Positions 17,023-25,128 of a stretch of DNA of 39,144 bases are shown piece by piece. The notes beneath the pieces were generated by a model, which was given only the letters and a program-made list of their open reading frames with translations, made no database searches and had not been told where the DNA came from. Made by a program: the position numbers and the translations under genes. Numbering within the stretch: position 1 is the first letter of the stretch; each line of letters begins with the position of its first letter. Location of the stretch: the NCBI RefSeq assembly GCF_014222285.1, contig NZ_JACKZS010000053.1, positions 1 through 39,144 on the forward strand. The letters run 5' to 3'. Source of the DNA: Nostoc sp. UCD121 (GTDB lineage Bacteria > Cyanobacteriota > Cyanobacteriia > Cyanobacteriales > Nostocaceae).

Positions 17023-17644
17023 TACTAATACTACACTGTTGTCAAAAACGAAAATATCTGATTCTATCTCCTTATGTAAGAAGAATTTACTGCTTATAAT
17101 TGGTTACAAGCATAAATACTAGCTGAAAGGCCAATTTAGATAATGCTATTAACATAGACAACAAAATATCTAGTTAAGCATTTATTCTTATCCGGGTGAT
17201 TTTAGCCAATAACTGAATCTTGTCATTGGTGCAATGGCGTTTCACTATCAGTGGAAGCGATGTCTACGACGGGCTACGCCTACATAAAAAAACCCGGAAA
17301 TAATACTGATGGACTTGTAAAAAGTGGTAGAGCAGTTTTGATGATTATTGAGATTTATTCTTCTCAAGACCAAATTTCTTACTTGAAAATCTGCAAAACT
17401 GCTGCAACAGAGTTTGCAGTCATCCAACCCACCAAAATTGATTAAGGAGCGCCAGATTTTCAAGCTATGCCGCAAGACATTTTAGCGTCTCCTCTAAAAT
17501 AGAAGCACGCTGATTTTAGTCATTTTGGGGCTTACTTGTACTGAAAAAATTAAAAATGTATTTATTAAGCAAGTAAATGTATTTGCTTTGATTACAATAA
17601 AGACTTTATTTTTATATCTTACTTATCAAGGAGCAGCATTTAAT
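17023..17644. other. 622-bp intergenic region with interspersed repeat
   Basis: No convincing gene was found. A 64-codon open frame from 17251 begins inside the repeat at 17257-17283 and is not counted as a gene. Confidence 0.55.
17257..17283. repeat. Interspersed repeat, non-coding copy
   Basis: 27 bp starting GCGATGTCTACGACGGGC, ending TACGCCTAC. It is 25/27 identical to the copy inside the propeller gene (8876-8902, opposite strand). Confidence 0.7.
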
Positions 17645-17920
17645 ATGTCAAATCTCAACCCCAGTCACCCTACCAAACAACTTCTAGCTGGTTACTGTGG
17701 CATTATCCTTGGAGGATTTGGGGTTCATAAATTTATTCTAGGATACGCTCCAGAAGGCTTTATCATGTTAGTGATTTCTGTAGTAGCGGGTTCTTTCACC
17801 TACGGTATTGCCTTGTTAATTATGCAACTTGTAGGTTTAATCGAAGGCATGATCTATTTGAATAAGTCCCCTGAAGAATTTGTAAATACCTACTTTGTGA
17901 ATAAGCAGGGCTGGTTTTAG
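17645..17920 (+). CDS. TM2-domain membrane protein
   Basis: The start is the ATG at 17645 (91 aa); AAGGAG lies 11 nt upstream, and the longer frame from 17525 adds unrelated residues. The body matches the TM2 domain: two hydrophobic helices (LLAGYCGIILGGFGVHKFILG; GFIMLVISVVAG...YGIALLIMQLVGLIEGMIYL) with the conserved G-HKFILGY turn and an acidic residue in the second helix. TM2 proteins are small membrane proteins with no general function known. Confidence 0.85.
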   Translation: MSNLNPSHPTKQLLAGYCGIILGGFGVHKFILGYAPEGFIMLVISVVAGSFTYGIALLIMQLVGLIEGMIYLNKSPEEFVNTYFVNKQGWF

Positions 17921-18023
17921 TTGAATATACATTAGTGTTTGAATTATCTACCTTATCCTTTGTCATACGAAGGGAAATTAGTTCGGTGGGATTTACTAGG
18001 ATTCTCCTGTACACCCCTAATAC

Positions 18024-18095
18024 TTGTCGGTTAAGGGGGAAAGGGGAAGGGGAAAAGAAAAAACCTTTAACCTTTACCCTTTAACCTTTTCCCTT
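18024..18095. repeat. Short tandem repeats (GGGGAAA / CCTTTAA types)
   Basis: A run of GGGGAAAGGGGAAGG units is followed by four CCTTTAAC/CCTTTACC-type units. It lies just upstream of, and may supply the leader of, the next small gene. Confidence 0.65.
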
Positions 18096-18290
18096 ATGAA
18101 TCCTACTGCTATGCTAAACATCAAACGTAAACAGCTGATGTGGATACTGTTCTTGTTGTTGGGCTTTGGCTATTTCAGCGCCATGTCTAATTTGGAAATT
18201 CACAATTTTTGGAAAAGCTTGATTGTCCTGATGCCAATGCAGGTTGCAGCTATTATTTATGTGACTTATCTACGCTGGAGTCGTCAGTGA
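18096..18290 (+). CDS. Very small membrane protein
   Basis: The start is the ATG at 18096 (64 aa) or 18111 (59 aa); the longer frame from 18024 translates only tandem repeat. It has two hydrophobic segments, LMWILFLLLGFGYFSAM and SLIVLMPMQVAAIIYVTYLRW, with basic ends. It precedes the copper ATPase gene by 135 bp on the same strand. I do not recognise a function. Confidence 0.55.
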   Translation: MNPTAMLNIKRKQLMWILFLLLGFGYFSAMSNLEIHNFWKSLIVLMPMQVAAIIYVTYLRWSRQ

Positions 18291-18329
18291 CCCTTAGCGA
18301 AGTACGATAAATTAAGAAATTTAACAGGG

Positions 18330-18357
18330 TTGACATACAGTCGTAGTTCCATATTTA
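18330..18357 (+). promoter_or_regulatory. Candidate promoter of the copper ATPase gene
   Basis: TTGACA (18330-18335), a 16-bp spacer, TATTTA (18352-18357), about 68 bp before the ATG at 18426. Confidence 0.5.
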
Positions 18358-18425
18358 GCCTACGCTCAAATTAGAGACGCTTTTATTCAGGCGTTGAATT
18401 TCTGTAGCGAATCTAAACACTTGCC

Positions 18426-20948
18426 ATGCAACTTGTCCCAAAAACTAAGCTAGCCCCAGAACTTGACCCAATCTTAGAGAAAATTATTCTCGATGTTGGA
18501 GGTATGAAGTGTGCTGGGTGTGTGAACGCGGTAGAACGACAGCTAACCCAACATCCAGGAGTCAAGAGTGCCTGTGTGAACCTGGCCACAGAGGTAGCAG
18601 TTGTAGAGTCAGAAACTGGTGCAGTAGATGCAGATGCACTAGCAGAGAGATTAACAGCCGTTGGATTTCCAACTCAACCCCGAAAAGCTAGGGGCACAGT
18701 AGCAGGCGAAATATCTACCTTACCAGACCCAGCAGAACGACAACACCGAGAAATGCGGTCTTCTGTGAGGCAGTTGGCGATCGCTGCAATGTTGCTGTTA
18801 TTGTCGGGAAGTGGACATTTTGGTAATCTTGGTAGCTCAGTGCTGCCAGTGTTAAATAACATCTGGTTTCACTGTGGATTGGCTACAGTGGCGCTATTAA
18901 TTCCCGGTCGCCCGATTTTAGTAGATGGCTGGCTAGGCTGGCGGCGAAATGCACCTAACATGAACACCCTGATAGGATTGGGAACGCTGACAGCCTACAT
19001 TGCTAGTTTAGTAGCACTGCTTTTTCCGCAAATGGGTTGGGAGTGCTTCTTTGACGAACCAGTAATGATGCTGGGCTTTATTCTTTTGGGAAGAACATTA
19101 GAGCAACAAGCTAGAGGTCGCGCTGCTGCTGCATTTAGGAAATTGCTAGCACTCCAGCCACAGGTAGCGCGATTGATTGCCAATCCAGAAAAAGGAGGAG
19201 TGGGATCTTCTAGTGTAGAGATTCCTGCCGAACAGGTGCGGGTTGGTGAATGGTTACAGGTGCTGCCAGGTGATAAAATCCCTGTCGATGGTGAAGTGGT
19301 GCTTGGTCAAACAACGGTCGATGAATCCATGTTGACTGGGGAAGCCGTGCCAGTAATTAAGCAACCGGGAGATTCGGTGACAGGGGGTACACTAAACCAG
19401 TCAGGAGCGATCGCTATTCAGACAACCCGGACTGGAAGTGATACAACTCTAGCTCAAATTGTTGCTTTAGTAGAAGCTGCCCAAACTCGGAAAGCCCCAG
19501 TACAAAAATTAGCCGATACAGTCGCTGGTTACTTTACATACGGGGTACTAACAGCATCTTTATTAACATTTGTCTTTTGGTACTTTTTCGGTACTCATAT
19601 TTGGACTGATATCACCATGTCTGGTGAGATGGAGATGATGAGCCACGCTCACAACTCCGTACAGACGGGATTAATCGCGTCTCTCCCCACTCCCCACTCC
19701 CCTTTATTAATTAGTTTAAAACTAGCGATCGCAGTTATGGTAGTCGCCTGTCCCTGTGCTTTAGGACTTGCTACCCCAACAGCCATTCTTGTTGGGACTG
19801 CTATGGGCGCAGAACGGGGTTTGTTAATAAAAGGCGGCGACGTTTTAGAAAAAGTACACCAGTTAGATACCGTGGTATTTGATAAAACTGGCACTCTGAC
19901 CACGGGTCATCCCATCGTTACAGATTGTCTGTTAATTGAGGGATCGGGGACTGGGGACTGGGGACACTTCTCTACGAGAGGCTGCGCCAACGACAAGCTC
20001 AGTGCATCGCTGGGGACTAGGAATTCCCAATCTCTCTTACAACTAGCAGCAGGCGTAGAAAGCGGTACTCACCACCCCCTAGCCAAAGCGATTCAGCAAG
20101 AAGCGCTTAGGCAACAGTTATCTATTCCAGAGGCTGTGGACTTTCATACGGAACCAGGATTAGGAGTATCTGCTGTGGTAGGGGGCACTGTTGTACTTTT
20201 GGGTAACTGGGATTGGTTAAGCTGGCATGGTATTGCCATTAGTGAAACTGCACAACAGGCAGCACAAAATTTAGCAACAGATGGTAAAACAGTCGTTTGC
20301 GTAGCAGTTGGGGGAACTCTAGCCGGACTAATTGCTGTTTCTGATACTCTCAGGCCAGATGCCCAATCTACTGTAGACAAATTGCGTCAGATGGGATTAC
20401 GGGTAATGTTACTCAGTGGCGATCGCCCAGAAGCAGCTAGCGCCATAGCCAAACAACTAGGATTAGATAGTGCTGATGTCATAGCAGGTGTTCCCCCAGC
20501 CAAAAAAGCGGCCGCAATCAAGTCTTTACAACAAGCAGGGACAAAAGGAACTCCTAACTCCTCACTCCTCACTCAGCACTCGGTAGTCGCAATGGTAGGA
20601 GATGGAATCAATGATGCTCCAGCTTTATCCCAAGCAGATGTAGGAATTGCTTTGCACTCCGGGACAGATGTGGCAATGGAAACTGCTGAAATTGTCTTAA
20701 TGCGCGATCGCTTAAACGATGTAGTCGAATCTATTCAGCTTAGTCGCGCCACCTTCAACAAAATCCGCCAAAATTTATTCTGGGCTTTTGCATATAATAC
20801 AGTTGGCATTCCTTTAGCAGCAGGTGTTTTGTTCCCTAGTTTGGGTTTTGTCCTTAACCCATCTGGTGCTGCTGCATTAATGGCTTTTAGCTCTGTTAGT
20901 GTCGTCACAAACTCAATATTATTAAGGCGATTAGCTCGTCACTCGTAG
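18426..20948 (+). CDS. ctaA: Copper-type P1B ATPase (CtaA-like)
   Basis: 840 aa. A heavy-metal-associated domain with GGMKCAGC (Cys29, Cys32) is followed by about eight membrane helices. The core has the TGEAVP actuator motif, the CPC metal site (Cys442-Pro-Cys444), the phosphorylated Asp486 in [16 protein letters not shown] and GDGINDAP (725-732). This is a P1B-1 type Cu(I) transporter. Similarity of the [15 protein letters not shown] region favours CtaA (import towards thylakoid) over PacS, but that is from memory. Three low-complexity stretches interrupt the usual alignment, around 19655-19705, 19940-20030 and 20550-20582. Each corresponds to repeat DNA kept in frame. All catalytic motifs are intact, so the protein is probably still functional. 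Confidence 0.92.
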   Translation: MQLVPKTKLAPELDPILEKIILDVGGMKCAGCVNAVERQLTQHPGVKSACVNLATEVAVVESETGAVDADALAERLTAVGFPTQPRKARGTVAGEISTLPDPAERQHREMRSSVRQLAIAAMLLLLSGSGHFGNLGSSVLPVLNNIWFHCGLATVALLIPGRPILVDGWLGWRRNAPNMNTLIGLGTLTAYIASLVALLFPQMGWECFFDEPVMMLGFILLGRTLEQQARGRAAAAFRKLLALQPQVARLIANPEKGGVGSSSVEIPAEQVRVGEWLQVLPGDKIPVDGEVVLGQTTVDESMLTGEAVPVIKQPGDSVTGGTLNQSGAIAIQTTRTGSDTTLAQIVALVEAAQTRKAPVQKLADTVAGYFTYGVLTASLLTFVFWYFFGTHIWTDITMSGEMEMMSHAHNSVQTGLIASLPTPHSPLLISLKLAIAVMVVACPCALGLATPTAILVGTAMGAERGLLIKGGDVLEKVHQLDTVVFDKTGTLTTGHPIVTDCLLIEGSGTGDWGHFSTRGCANDKLSASLGTRNSQSLLQLAAGVESGTHHPLAKAIQQEALRQQLSIPEAVDFHTEPGLGVSAVVGGTVVLLGNWDWLSWHGIAISETAQQAAQNLATDGKTVVCVAVGGTLAGLIAVSDTLRPDAQSTVDKLRQMGLRVMLLSGDRPEAASAIAKQLGLDSADVIAGVPPAKKAAAIKSLQQAGTKGTPNSSLLTQHSVVAMVGDGINDAPALSQADVGIALHSGTDVAMETAEIVLMRDRLNDVVESIQLSRATFNKIRQNLFWAFAYNTVGIPLAAGVLFPSLGFVLNPSGAAALMAFSSVSVVTNSILLRRLARHS
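19659..19702 (+). repeat. Repeat insertion 1 in the copper ATPase gene
   Basis: GTACAGACGGGATTAATCGC plus GTCT (19659-19682) is a copy of the palindromic repeat at 23855-23882. It is followed by CTCCCCA-type heptamers (19684-19702). It is read in frame as [16 protein letters not shown], just before the helix carrying CPC. Confidence 0.75.
19946..20024 (+). repeat. Repeat insertion 2 in the copper ATPase gene
   Basis: GGGGACT heptamers (about 19946-19964) lead into TTCTCTACGAGAGGCTGCGC (from 19968), the core shared with 21018-21037 and 30381-30412. A final GGGGACTAGG follows. It is read in frame as [20 protein letters not shown], between the phosphorylation site and [20 protein letters not shown]. 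Confidence 0.75.
20553..20580 (+). repeat. Repeat insertion 3 in the copper ATPase gene
   Basis: An ACTCCTC-type tandem repeat, also present at 27-50, is read in frame as [11 protein letters not shown]. It lies between [13 protein letters not shown] and [13 protein letters not shown]. Confidence 0.7.
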
Positions 20949-21256
20949 AATACTTTGTAGAACCTAAAATTTCCCATCTCAACTTAACAATTTTTAATCC
21001 GTAATTACTAATGACGTTCTCTACGAGAGGCTGTGCGTAGCTTGCTTCTTGTAGAGAACGTCATTACGAATTCGTAATTATTTGTTACACTGAGTCGATG
21101 TTTAGGTTTTACGCAGATCACAAAGCCTGTTAAGACACCTACAAAAGCTATCATAGCTACTGGAGTAGAACGACCAAGTTCTACTCTTTCAAGGTATTAT
21201 GCAGTTTTAAAGCTTATTTAGATCAGCACCACAGACTGACGTGACGGTGCCCGAAA
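20949..21256. other. 308-bp intergenic region with large palindrome
   Basis: Apart from the palindromic element at 21009-21066, no gene or RNA is seen. The last about 150 bp are the leader of the FHA gene. Confidence 0.55.
21009..21066. repeat. 58-bp palindromic repeat element
   Basis: Perfect 16-bp arms TAATGACGTTCTCTAC (21009-21024) and GTAGAGAACGTCATTA (21051-21066) enclose a 26-nt loop. The core TTCTCTACGAGAGGCTG also occurs in the copper ATPase insertion (19968) and, as a variant on the opposite strand, at 30381-30412. It is probably a small mobile palindromic repeat. Confidence 0.75.
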
Positions 21257-21754
21257 ATGGCAAAATACGATACGAAACAAATCTTGTTAAATCACAGTTC
21301 CACCGATTTGTCAATGGCAGCAGAAACTAATGAAAACCATCTACTGATTATTGAAGACGATCAAGGTCGCAAAGAATTTTCTCTGGAGCAACCCGTCTAC
21401 TCTATCGGTAGAGACCGCGAGTGTAATATCCGTTTGATGTCGCAGTTTGTATCCCGCCGCCATGCCACATTAGTGAGATTGCCACGAGAGCATAATGGTC
21501 ATAGCTACTATTACCGGATTGTAGATGGCGATGCCAAAGGTAAGGCTAGTTCCAACGGTTTGATGATTAATGGACGTAAGATACCAAACCACGATCTCAG
21601 AAATGAAGACGAGATCGTTTTTGGACCTCAAGTCCGTGCCATTTATTACCTTTTAAAAAACACTCAGCGTTTGGGACAAACAGATTCGAGCGAGTATGAC
21701 ATTACACTAATAAACCCCGGTATGGCCGAGGATTTAGAGGATTTGGGAGATTGA
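21257..21754 (+). CDS. FHA-domain protein (soluble)
   Basis: 165 aa. Residues about 30-130 are a forkhead-associated domain: VYSIGRDRECNIRL, VSRRHATLVRLP, SSNGLMINGRKI and LRNEDEIVFGP, so the Arg, Ser-Arg-Arg-His and SSNG phosphothreonine-binding residues are present. No membrane segment or second domain. The acidic C terminus ends MAEDLEDLGD. It probably binds a phosphorylated partner in the cytoplasm. Its neighbours give no hint of the kinase. Confidence 0.88.
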   Translation: MAKYDTKQILLNHSSTDLSMAAETNENHLLIIEDDQGRKEFSLEQPVYSIGRDRECNIRLMSQFVSRRHATLVRLPREHNGHSYYYRIVDGDAKGKASSNGLMINGRKIPNHDLRNEDEIVFGPQVRAIYYLLKNTQRLGQTDSSEYDITLINPGMAEDLEDLGD

Positions 21755-21785
21755 ATTATAACTACCAACCACAATTTGACACTCT

Positions 21786-21802
21786 CACGGCTTAAAGCCG
21801 TG
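21786..21802. repeat. Short palindrome CACGGCTT-A-AAGCCGTG
   Basis: Eight-bp arms around one base, followed by GGGATTGTCAATTC, between the FHA gene and a convergent gene. It may act as a terminator. Similar hairpins are known to me near IS200/IS605-type elements in cyanobacteria, but no transposase is here. Confidence 0.5.
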
Positions 21803-21826
21803 GGATTGTCAATTCAATTACCAAAG

Positions 21827-22174
21827 CTATCCTGCAATACTTTCAATCAAATGCCAATGGCGGCTACTTTCAATAGCCTGCTTGATAAATTCAAACATTT
21901 GTCGGCAGTAATTATCTAGTTGGAGAGGTAGTTCTTCATTTTTAATCACAATACTCATCCGGGTTTCTGTTTCAGTAGATTTTGATTTATCAATCAGTAC
22001 TTCTACTGTGATTAATTTAGGAAAAGGAACATTGCCAGGAGTCTGACGAGCGATAATGTAATCGCCCGTGTGGTATTGAATATCCAACTGACAGTCCTGT
22101 AGAAGTTCTACAAGTAACGGCAACAGATGGTCACTAGCAACAGAAACAATAAACGAACAGGTATAGCGAGCCAT
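21827..22174 (-). CDS. Conserved hypothetical protein
   Basis: 115 aa, MARYTCSFIVSVASDHLLPLLVELLQDC, then DYIIARQTPGNVPFPKLITVEVLID and MSIVIKNEELPLQLDNYCRQMF. It looks like a compact soluble alpha/beta protein with no signal or membrane segment. Family not recognised with certainty; it appears to be a cyanobacteria-specific type. It converges with the upstream FHA gene. Confidence 0.65.
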   Translation of the reverse strand: MARYTCSFIVSVASDHLLPLLVELLQDCQLDIQYHTGDYIIARQTPGNVPFPKLITVEVLIDKSKSTETETRMSIVIKNEELPLQLDNYCRQMFEFIKQAIESSRHWHLIESIAG

Positions 22175-22474
22175 AATAGCCCCACGCCTTGCAACACTCC
22201 GTCCATCCTATAATACCGAAGCATCTAAACGGAAAGTCATTCAAAAAGCAAAGTTTTTGAGTTTTAAGATTAGGCATCACCAGATATACATCTGACTTAC
22301 GCAAAATTACACGCTGTACGGGCAATTAATTAATAGCCGCTACTTTAAAATCAGGGTTTTAGCTATTATTTGTGTCTGATAAAGTTGCATCTGTTCTATC
22401 CACAAAGAAAGTGCTGTAAGCTGAAAGGTTGATCAAAAACTTTACAATAAGAGTTTGGCTGAGGTAGAAAATGA
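22175..22474. other. 300-bp divergent intergenic region
   Basis: It separates the minus-strand hypothetical gene from the plus-strand epimerase. It contains a solo GACTTACGCA (22294-22303), identical to the ends of the element at 4975-5055. No gene is seen. Confidence 0.5.
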
Positions 22475-23395
22475 ATGAAAGTAGCAATTACTGGAGCAAC
22501 AGGATTTGTCGGTAGTCTTTTGGTACAACGGCTCCACGGAAAAGGTCATAAAATAGTAGTATTAACTCGGAACACCGCTTTTGCTCAAAAGGTTTTTCCA
22601 TCTGAGGCTTTCCCCAATGTAGAAATTGTTGCCTATACACTAAATACATCTGGTTCTTGGCAAAGTGTCATAGCTAGTTGTGATGGTGTAGTTAATCTGG
22701 CAGGAGAACCCATTGGTGAAGGGCGCTGGACACCAGAACGCAAACAAGAAATTCTCAATAGCCGAAAGTTAGGCACACAAAAAATAGTTGAAGCAATAGT
22801 CAATGCTAACCCTAAGCCAACTGTGTTAATTAATGCTTCGGCTATTGGCTACTACGGCACCAGTGAAACGGCAAACTTTGATGAAACAAGCCAATCTGGT
22901 AACGATTTTCTCGCCCAGGTCTGCCAAGCCTGGGAAGCAGAGGCGACAAAGGTAAAAGATGCTGGTGTCCGACTGGTAATTCTGCGTTTTGGGATTGTTC
23001 TGGGCAATGGTGGGGCTTTAGGTAAAATGATTCCACCTTTCAAACTCTTCGCTGGTGGCCCCATTGGCAGTGGTCGGCAGTGGTTCTCATGGATTCACGT
23101 AGACGATTTAGTTAACCTAATTATGCAAGCTTTAACTAAACCGGAAATAGAAGGCATATACAATGCTACTGCCCCTAACCCAGTCCGAATGGCAGATTTA
23201 AGCCAAACGTTGGGACAAGTTATGAATCGCCCTTCTTGGTTGCCCGTTCCGGCTTTTGCGATCGAAGCTCTTTTAGGAGACGGGGCTATAGTAGTTTTAG
23301 AAGGTCAGCAAGTCCTTCCTAAGCGCACTGTGGAAACAGGATTTGAGTACAAATATCCTAATTTACAGTCAGCACTAAAACAAATTCTTGCGTAG
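22475..23395 (+). CDS. TIGR01777-family NAD-dependent epimerase
   Basis: 306 aa. The N-terminal Rossmann motif ITGATGFVGSLL is at 4-15. It is followed by NLAGEPIGEGRWTPERKQEILNSR, NASAIGYYGTSE (the Tyr motif of extended SDRs) and WFSWIHVDDLVNLI. The C-terminal NATAPNPVRMADLSQTLG and PAFAIEALLGDGAIVVLEGQQVLPKR are hallmarks of the TIGR01777/YfcH group. Homologues in Synechocystis and plants (called SulA or GC1) have been linked to cell or plastid division; whether this protein acts there is not shown by the sequence. Single-gene unit. Confidence 0.92.
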   Translation: MKVAITGATGFVGSLLVQRLHGKGHKIVVLTRNTAFAQKVFPSEAFPNVEIVAYTLNTSGSWQSVIASCDGVVNLAGEPIGEGRWTPERKQEILNSRKLGTQKIVEAIVNANPKPTVLINASAIGYYGTSETANFDETSQSGNDFLAQVCQAWEAEATKVKDAGVRLVILRFGIVLGNGGALGKMIPPFKLFAGGPIGSGRQWFSWIHVDDLVNLIMQALTKPEIEGIYNATAPNPVRMADLSQTLGQVMNRPSWLPVPAFAIEALLGDGAIVVLEGQQVLPKRTVETGFEYKYPNLQSALKQILA

Positions 23396-23505
23396 AGTCA
23401 AAGGGAATGGGGAAGAGGCAAGGGAGTAGGGAGCAAGGGAGAATAGTTTTCCCCTCAGTAAGAGCAGCACCCTGCCCCTCTGCCTCTTTTCAATTACCAA
23501 TCACT

Positions 23506-23754
23506 TTATTCTTGACTAGAAAGAAATTTTTTGGAAACCCAACTGATAATACCACTCAGAATTGCACCGCCCATGAGGATGCCGATCGCTGGGTTAAATA
23601 CGGGTTGCCAAAGTTGATGCCACAAATCTAAACCCAAATTTACTCCCACAGAATCACCGATCGCAGCGATCGCTAGCCAGACAAAGCCAAACAAAACCAA
23701 AAAAACATCTGCGACTAAAACTGTATTTAGCCAATTTAACAATTTATCTTTCAT
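23506..23754 (-). CDS. Small two-helix membrane protein
   Basis: 82 aa, MKDKLLNWLNTVLVADVFLVLFGFVWLAIAAIG, then a polar part rich in Trp (LDLWHQLWQPVFNPAIG), a second helix ILMGGAILSGIISWV and a basic tail. AAGGG lies just before the ATG. The regular pattern and Trp content support a real gene. Function unknown. Confidence 0.7.
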   Translation of the reverse strand: MKDKLLNWLNTVLVADVFLVLFGFVWLAIAAIGDSVGVNLGLDLWHQLWQPVFNPAIGILMGGAILSGIISWVSKKFLSSQE

Positions 23755-23854
23755 CTACCCTTTTGTCTAATTGCCCAAAATTTTATGACTGCTAACTAAG
23801 TTACGGATGAGTTAGAAGTGAGAATTCTCCACTTGAATTTAACTCCTGACTCCT

Positions 23855-23882
23855 GTACAGACGCGATTGATCGCGTCTGTAC
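23855..23882. repeat. 28-bp palindromic interspersed repeat
   Basis: Arms GTACAGACGCGAT (23855-23867) and ATCGCGTCTGTAC (23870-23882) are perfect around a 2-nt loop. The copper ATPase gene has an in-frame copy at 19659-19682. It sits 11 bp past the stop codon of the TPR gene (minus) and may serve as its terminator. Confidence 0.75.
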
Positions 23883-23892
23883 TCTTAACTTA

Positions 23893-24336
23893 TCACTCCT
23901 CCAACAGCCAATTTTTGACTTTTGTTAAACTTTGCCAATCTGGTTTTCTAGTTAAACCGTCTTCGATACTGCTTTTTATTTCATCGCGCCATTCTTCATT
24001 GACAAAAATTAGCTGCTGTGCGATGTCAATATGTTCTCGTAAACCTTTTTGACCTGTTTCCAGCATTGCTAAGGCGAGATTGACCCTAGCCTGTGGGTCT
24101 TGCGGATTTAACTTGACAGCCTTCTGTGCAGCTTTGTAAGCCAAGTTGGGCTTGTTATCGAGTAGATACAACCACGCCAAACAGATCCAAGCAGCACTCG
24201 TTTTAGGAGCGCGATCGCACACTTCTTTAAATACAGGGATTAAAGAATCTACTGCCTCTCCTGCTTTATAGCGTTCTAAACCTGTATCAAACAGGGATTC
24301 AACTGTTTGAGTCATAGTAAGTTTGTCAATAATCAT
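23893..24336 (-). CDS. TPR-repeat protein
   Basis: 147 aa (or 140 from the ATG at 24315). Two to three tetratricopeptide repeats at about 40-105: AWICLAWLYLLDNKPNLAYKAAQKAVKLNPQDPQARVNLALAML. No signal peptide or other domain. TPRs mediate protein-protein contact, so it is probably a small adaptor. It is downstream of the iscA-like gene on the same strand, separated by 110 bp with a hairpin, so co-transcription is uncertain. Confidence 0.8.
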   Translation of the reverse strand: MIIDKLTMTQTVESLFDTGLERYKAGEAVDSLIPVFKEVCDRAPKTSAAWICLAWLYLLDNKPNLAYKAAQKAVKLNPQDPQARVNLALAMLETGQKGLREHIDIAQQLIFVNEEWRDEIKSSIEDGLTRKPDWQSLTKVKNWLLEE

Positions 24337-24374
24337 TAGTTAATAGTCATTAGCCATGATTCAATAGTCATAGG

Positions 24375-24416
24375 CCAATAGTCAAGAGTTAGAAAAGCTT
24401 GACTCTTGACTATTGG
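24375..24416. repeat. Hairpin with 15-bp arms after the iscA-like gene
   Basis: CCAATAGTCAAGAGT (24375-24389) pairs perfectly with ACTCTTGACTATTGG (24402-24416) across 12 nt. The arms continue into AATAGTCATTAG-type short repeats at 24340-24370. It lies 30 bp after the iscA-like stop on the minus strand, so it may terminate or attenuate that transcript. Confidence 0.6.
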
Positions 24417-24446
24417 AAAACCTCGCATGTGATCGGCTCCTCTTGG

Positions 24447-24803
24447 CTAAACCCCAAATGACTTGCCACAACCGCAAGTTTGGTTGGCATTAGGATTAGT
24501 AAATTGAAAGCCACCGCCAATCATGGCATCGCTGTAATCGAGCATTAAACCGTAGAGATATAAGAGACTCTTGCGATCGCTGACAATTTTGAAGCCATCA
24601 TAGTCAAAAACTTCATCCTGCGGGGTGATCTTGCTAGTGTCTTCAAAGTCCATCATGTAAGACATCCCAGAACAGCCACCCTGACGGACTCCTACCCGTA
24701 AGCAGAAGTCTGTGCCTTGCTTGTCCCGGAGGGATTTTACCTGGTGCAATGCGGCTTCACTCAACAGAATTCCGCGTTGTTGAGACTGAATTGCTTGTGT
24801 CAT
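24447..24803 (-). CDS. iscA: Iron-sulfur cluster assembly protein, IscA/SufA type
   Basis: 118 aa, the usual A-type carrier length. The three conserved cysteines are present: Cys44 in GGCSGMSY, and Cys110 and Cys112 in QTCGCGKSF at the C terminus. A-type proteins bind iron or an Fe-S cluster and pass it to apoproteins. Whether it is the iscA or sufA orthologue cannot be decided here, since no suf or isc genes are adjacent. It diverges from the 547-aa gene to the right. Confidence 0.93.
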   Translation of the reverse strand: MTQAIQSQQRGILLSEAALHQVKSLRDKQGTDFCLRVGVRQGGCSGMSYMMDFEDTSKITPQDEVFDYDGFKIVSDRKSLLYLYGLMLDYSDAMIGGGFQFTNPNANQTCGCGKSFGV

Positions 24804-25128
24804 CTGCTTTTTTCACTCCTTAATTAGTCTAAGCTTTACCCGATATCGGCTTGTTAATGCCTCTGGGTTTCCCTTGGTGTTTTTGTATTCATTCTAGCGG
24901 CTTAGATGTCGTTAGATGCCAAATTGTAAACACTCCGTTAAAAGCAGCCAAAGGTTTTTATTCTAGAATTGAGAGACTCAGTGTATTTAGAGATTCGGTA
25001 TTTTTGGAGTTCAAGCATGGCTTGTCTGAGAAGCAACTATCTTTCAGGTGCAGCCATAAAAACCTAATCCGAGGCTAGCTATCCCCCAAAGTTTACTTTC
25101 AAATTGCTTCTTTTGATTAACCTACTCT
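24804..25128. other. 325-bp divergent intergenic region
   Basis: Promoter region for the iscA-like gene (minus) and the 547-aa gene (plus). No RNA gene or repeat stands out. Confidence 0.5.

Noticed and set aside
17251..17445. 64-codon plus-strand frame
   Set aside because: It starts inside an interspersed repeat, lacks a ribosome site and shows no recognised similarity.
24851..25078. 75-codon plus-strand frame between the iscA-like and 547-aa genes
   Set aside because: Composition is unlike a protein, no ribosome site, and it covers the expected promoter region.
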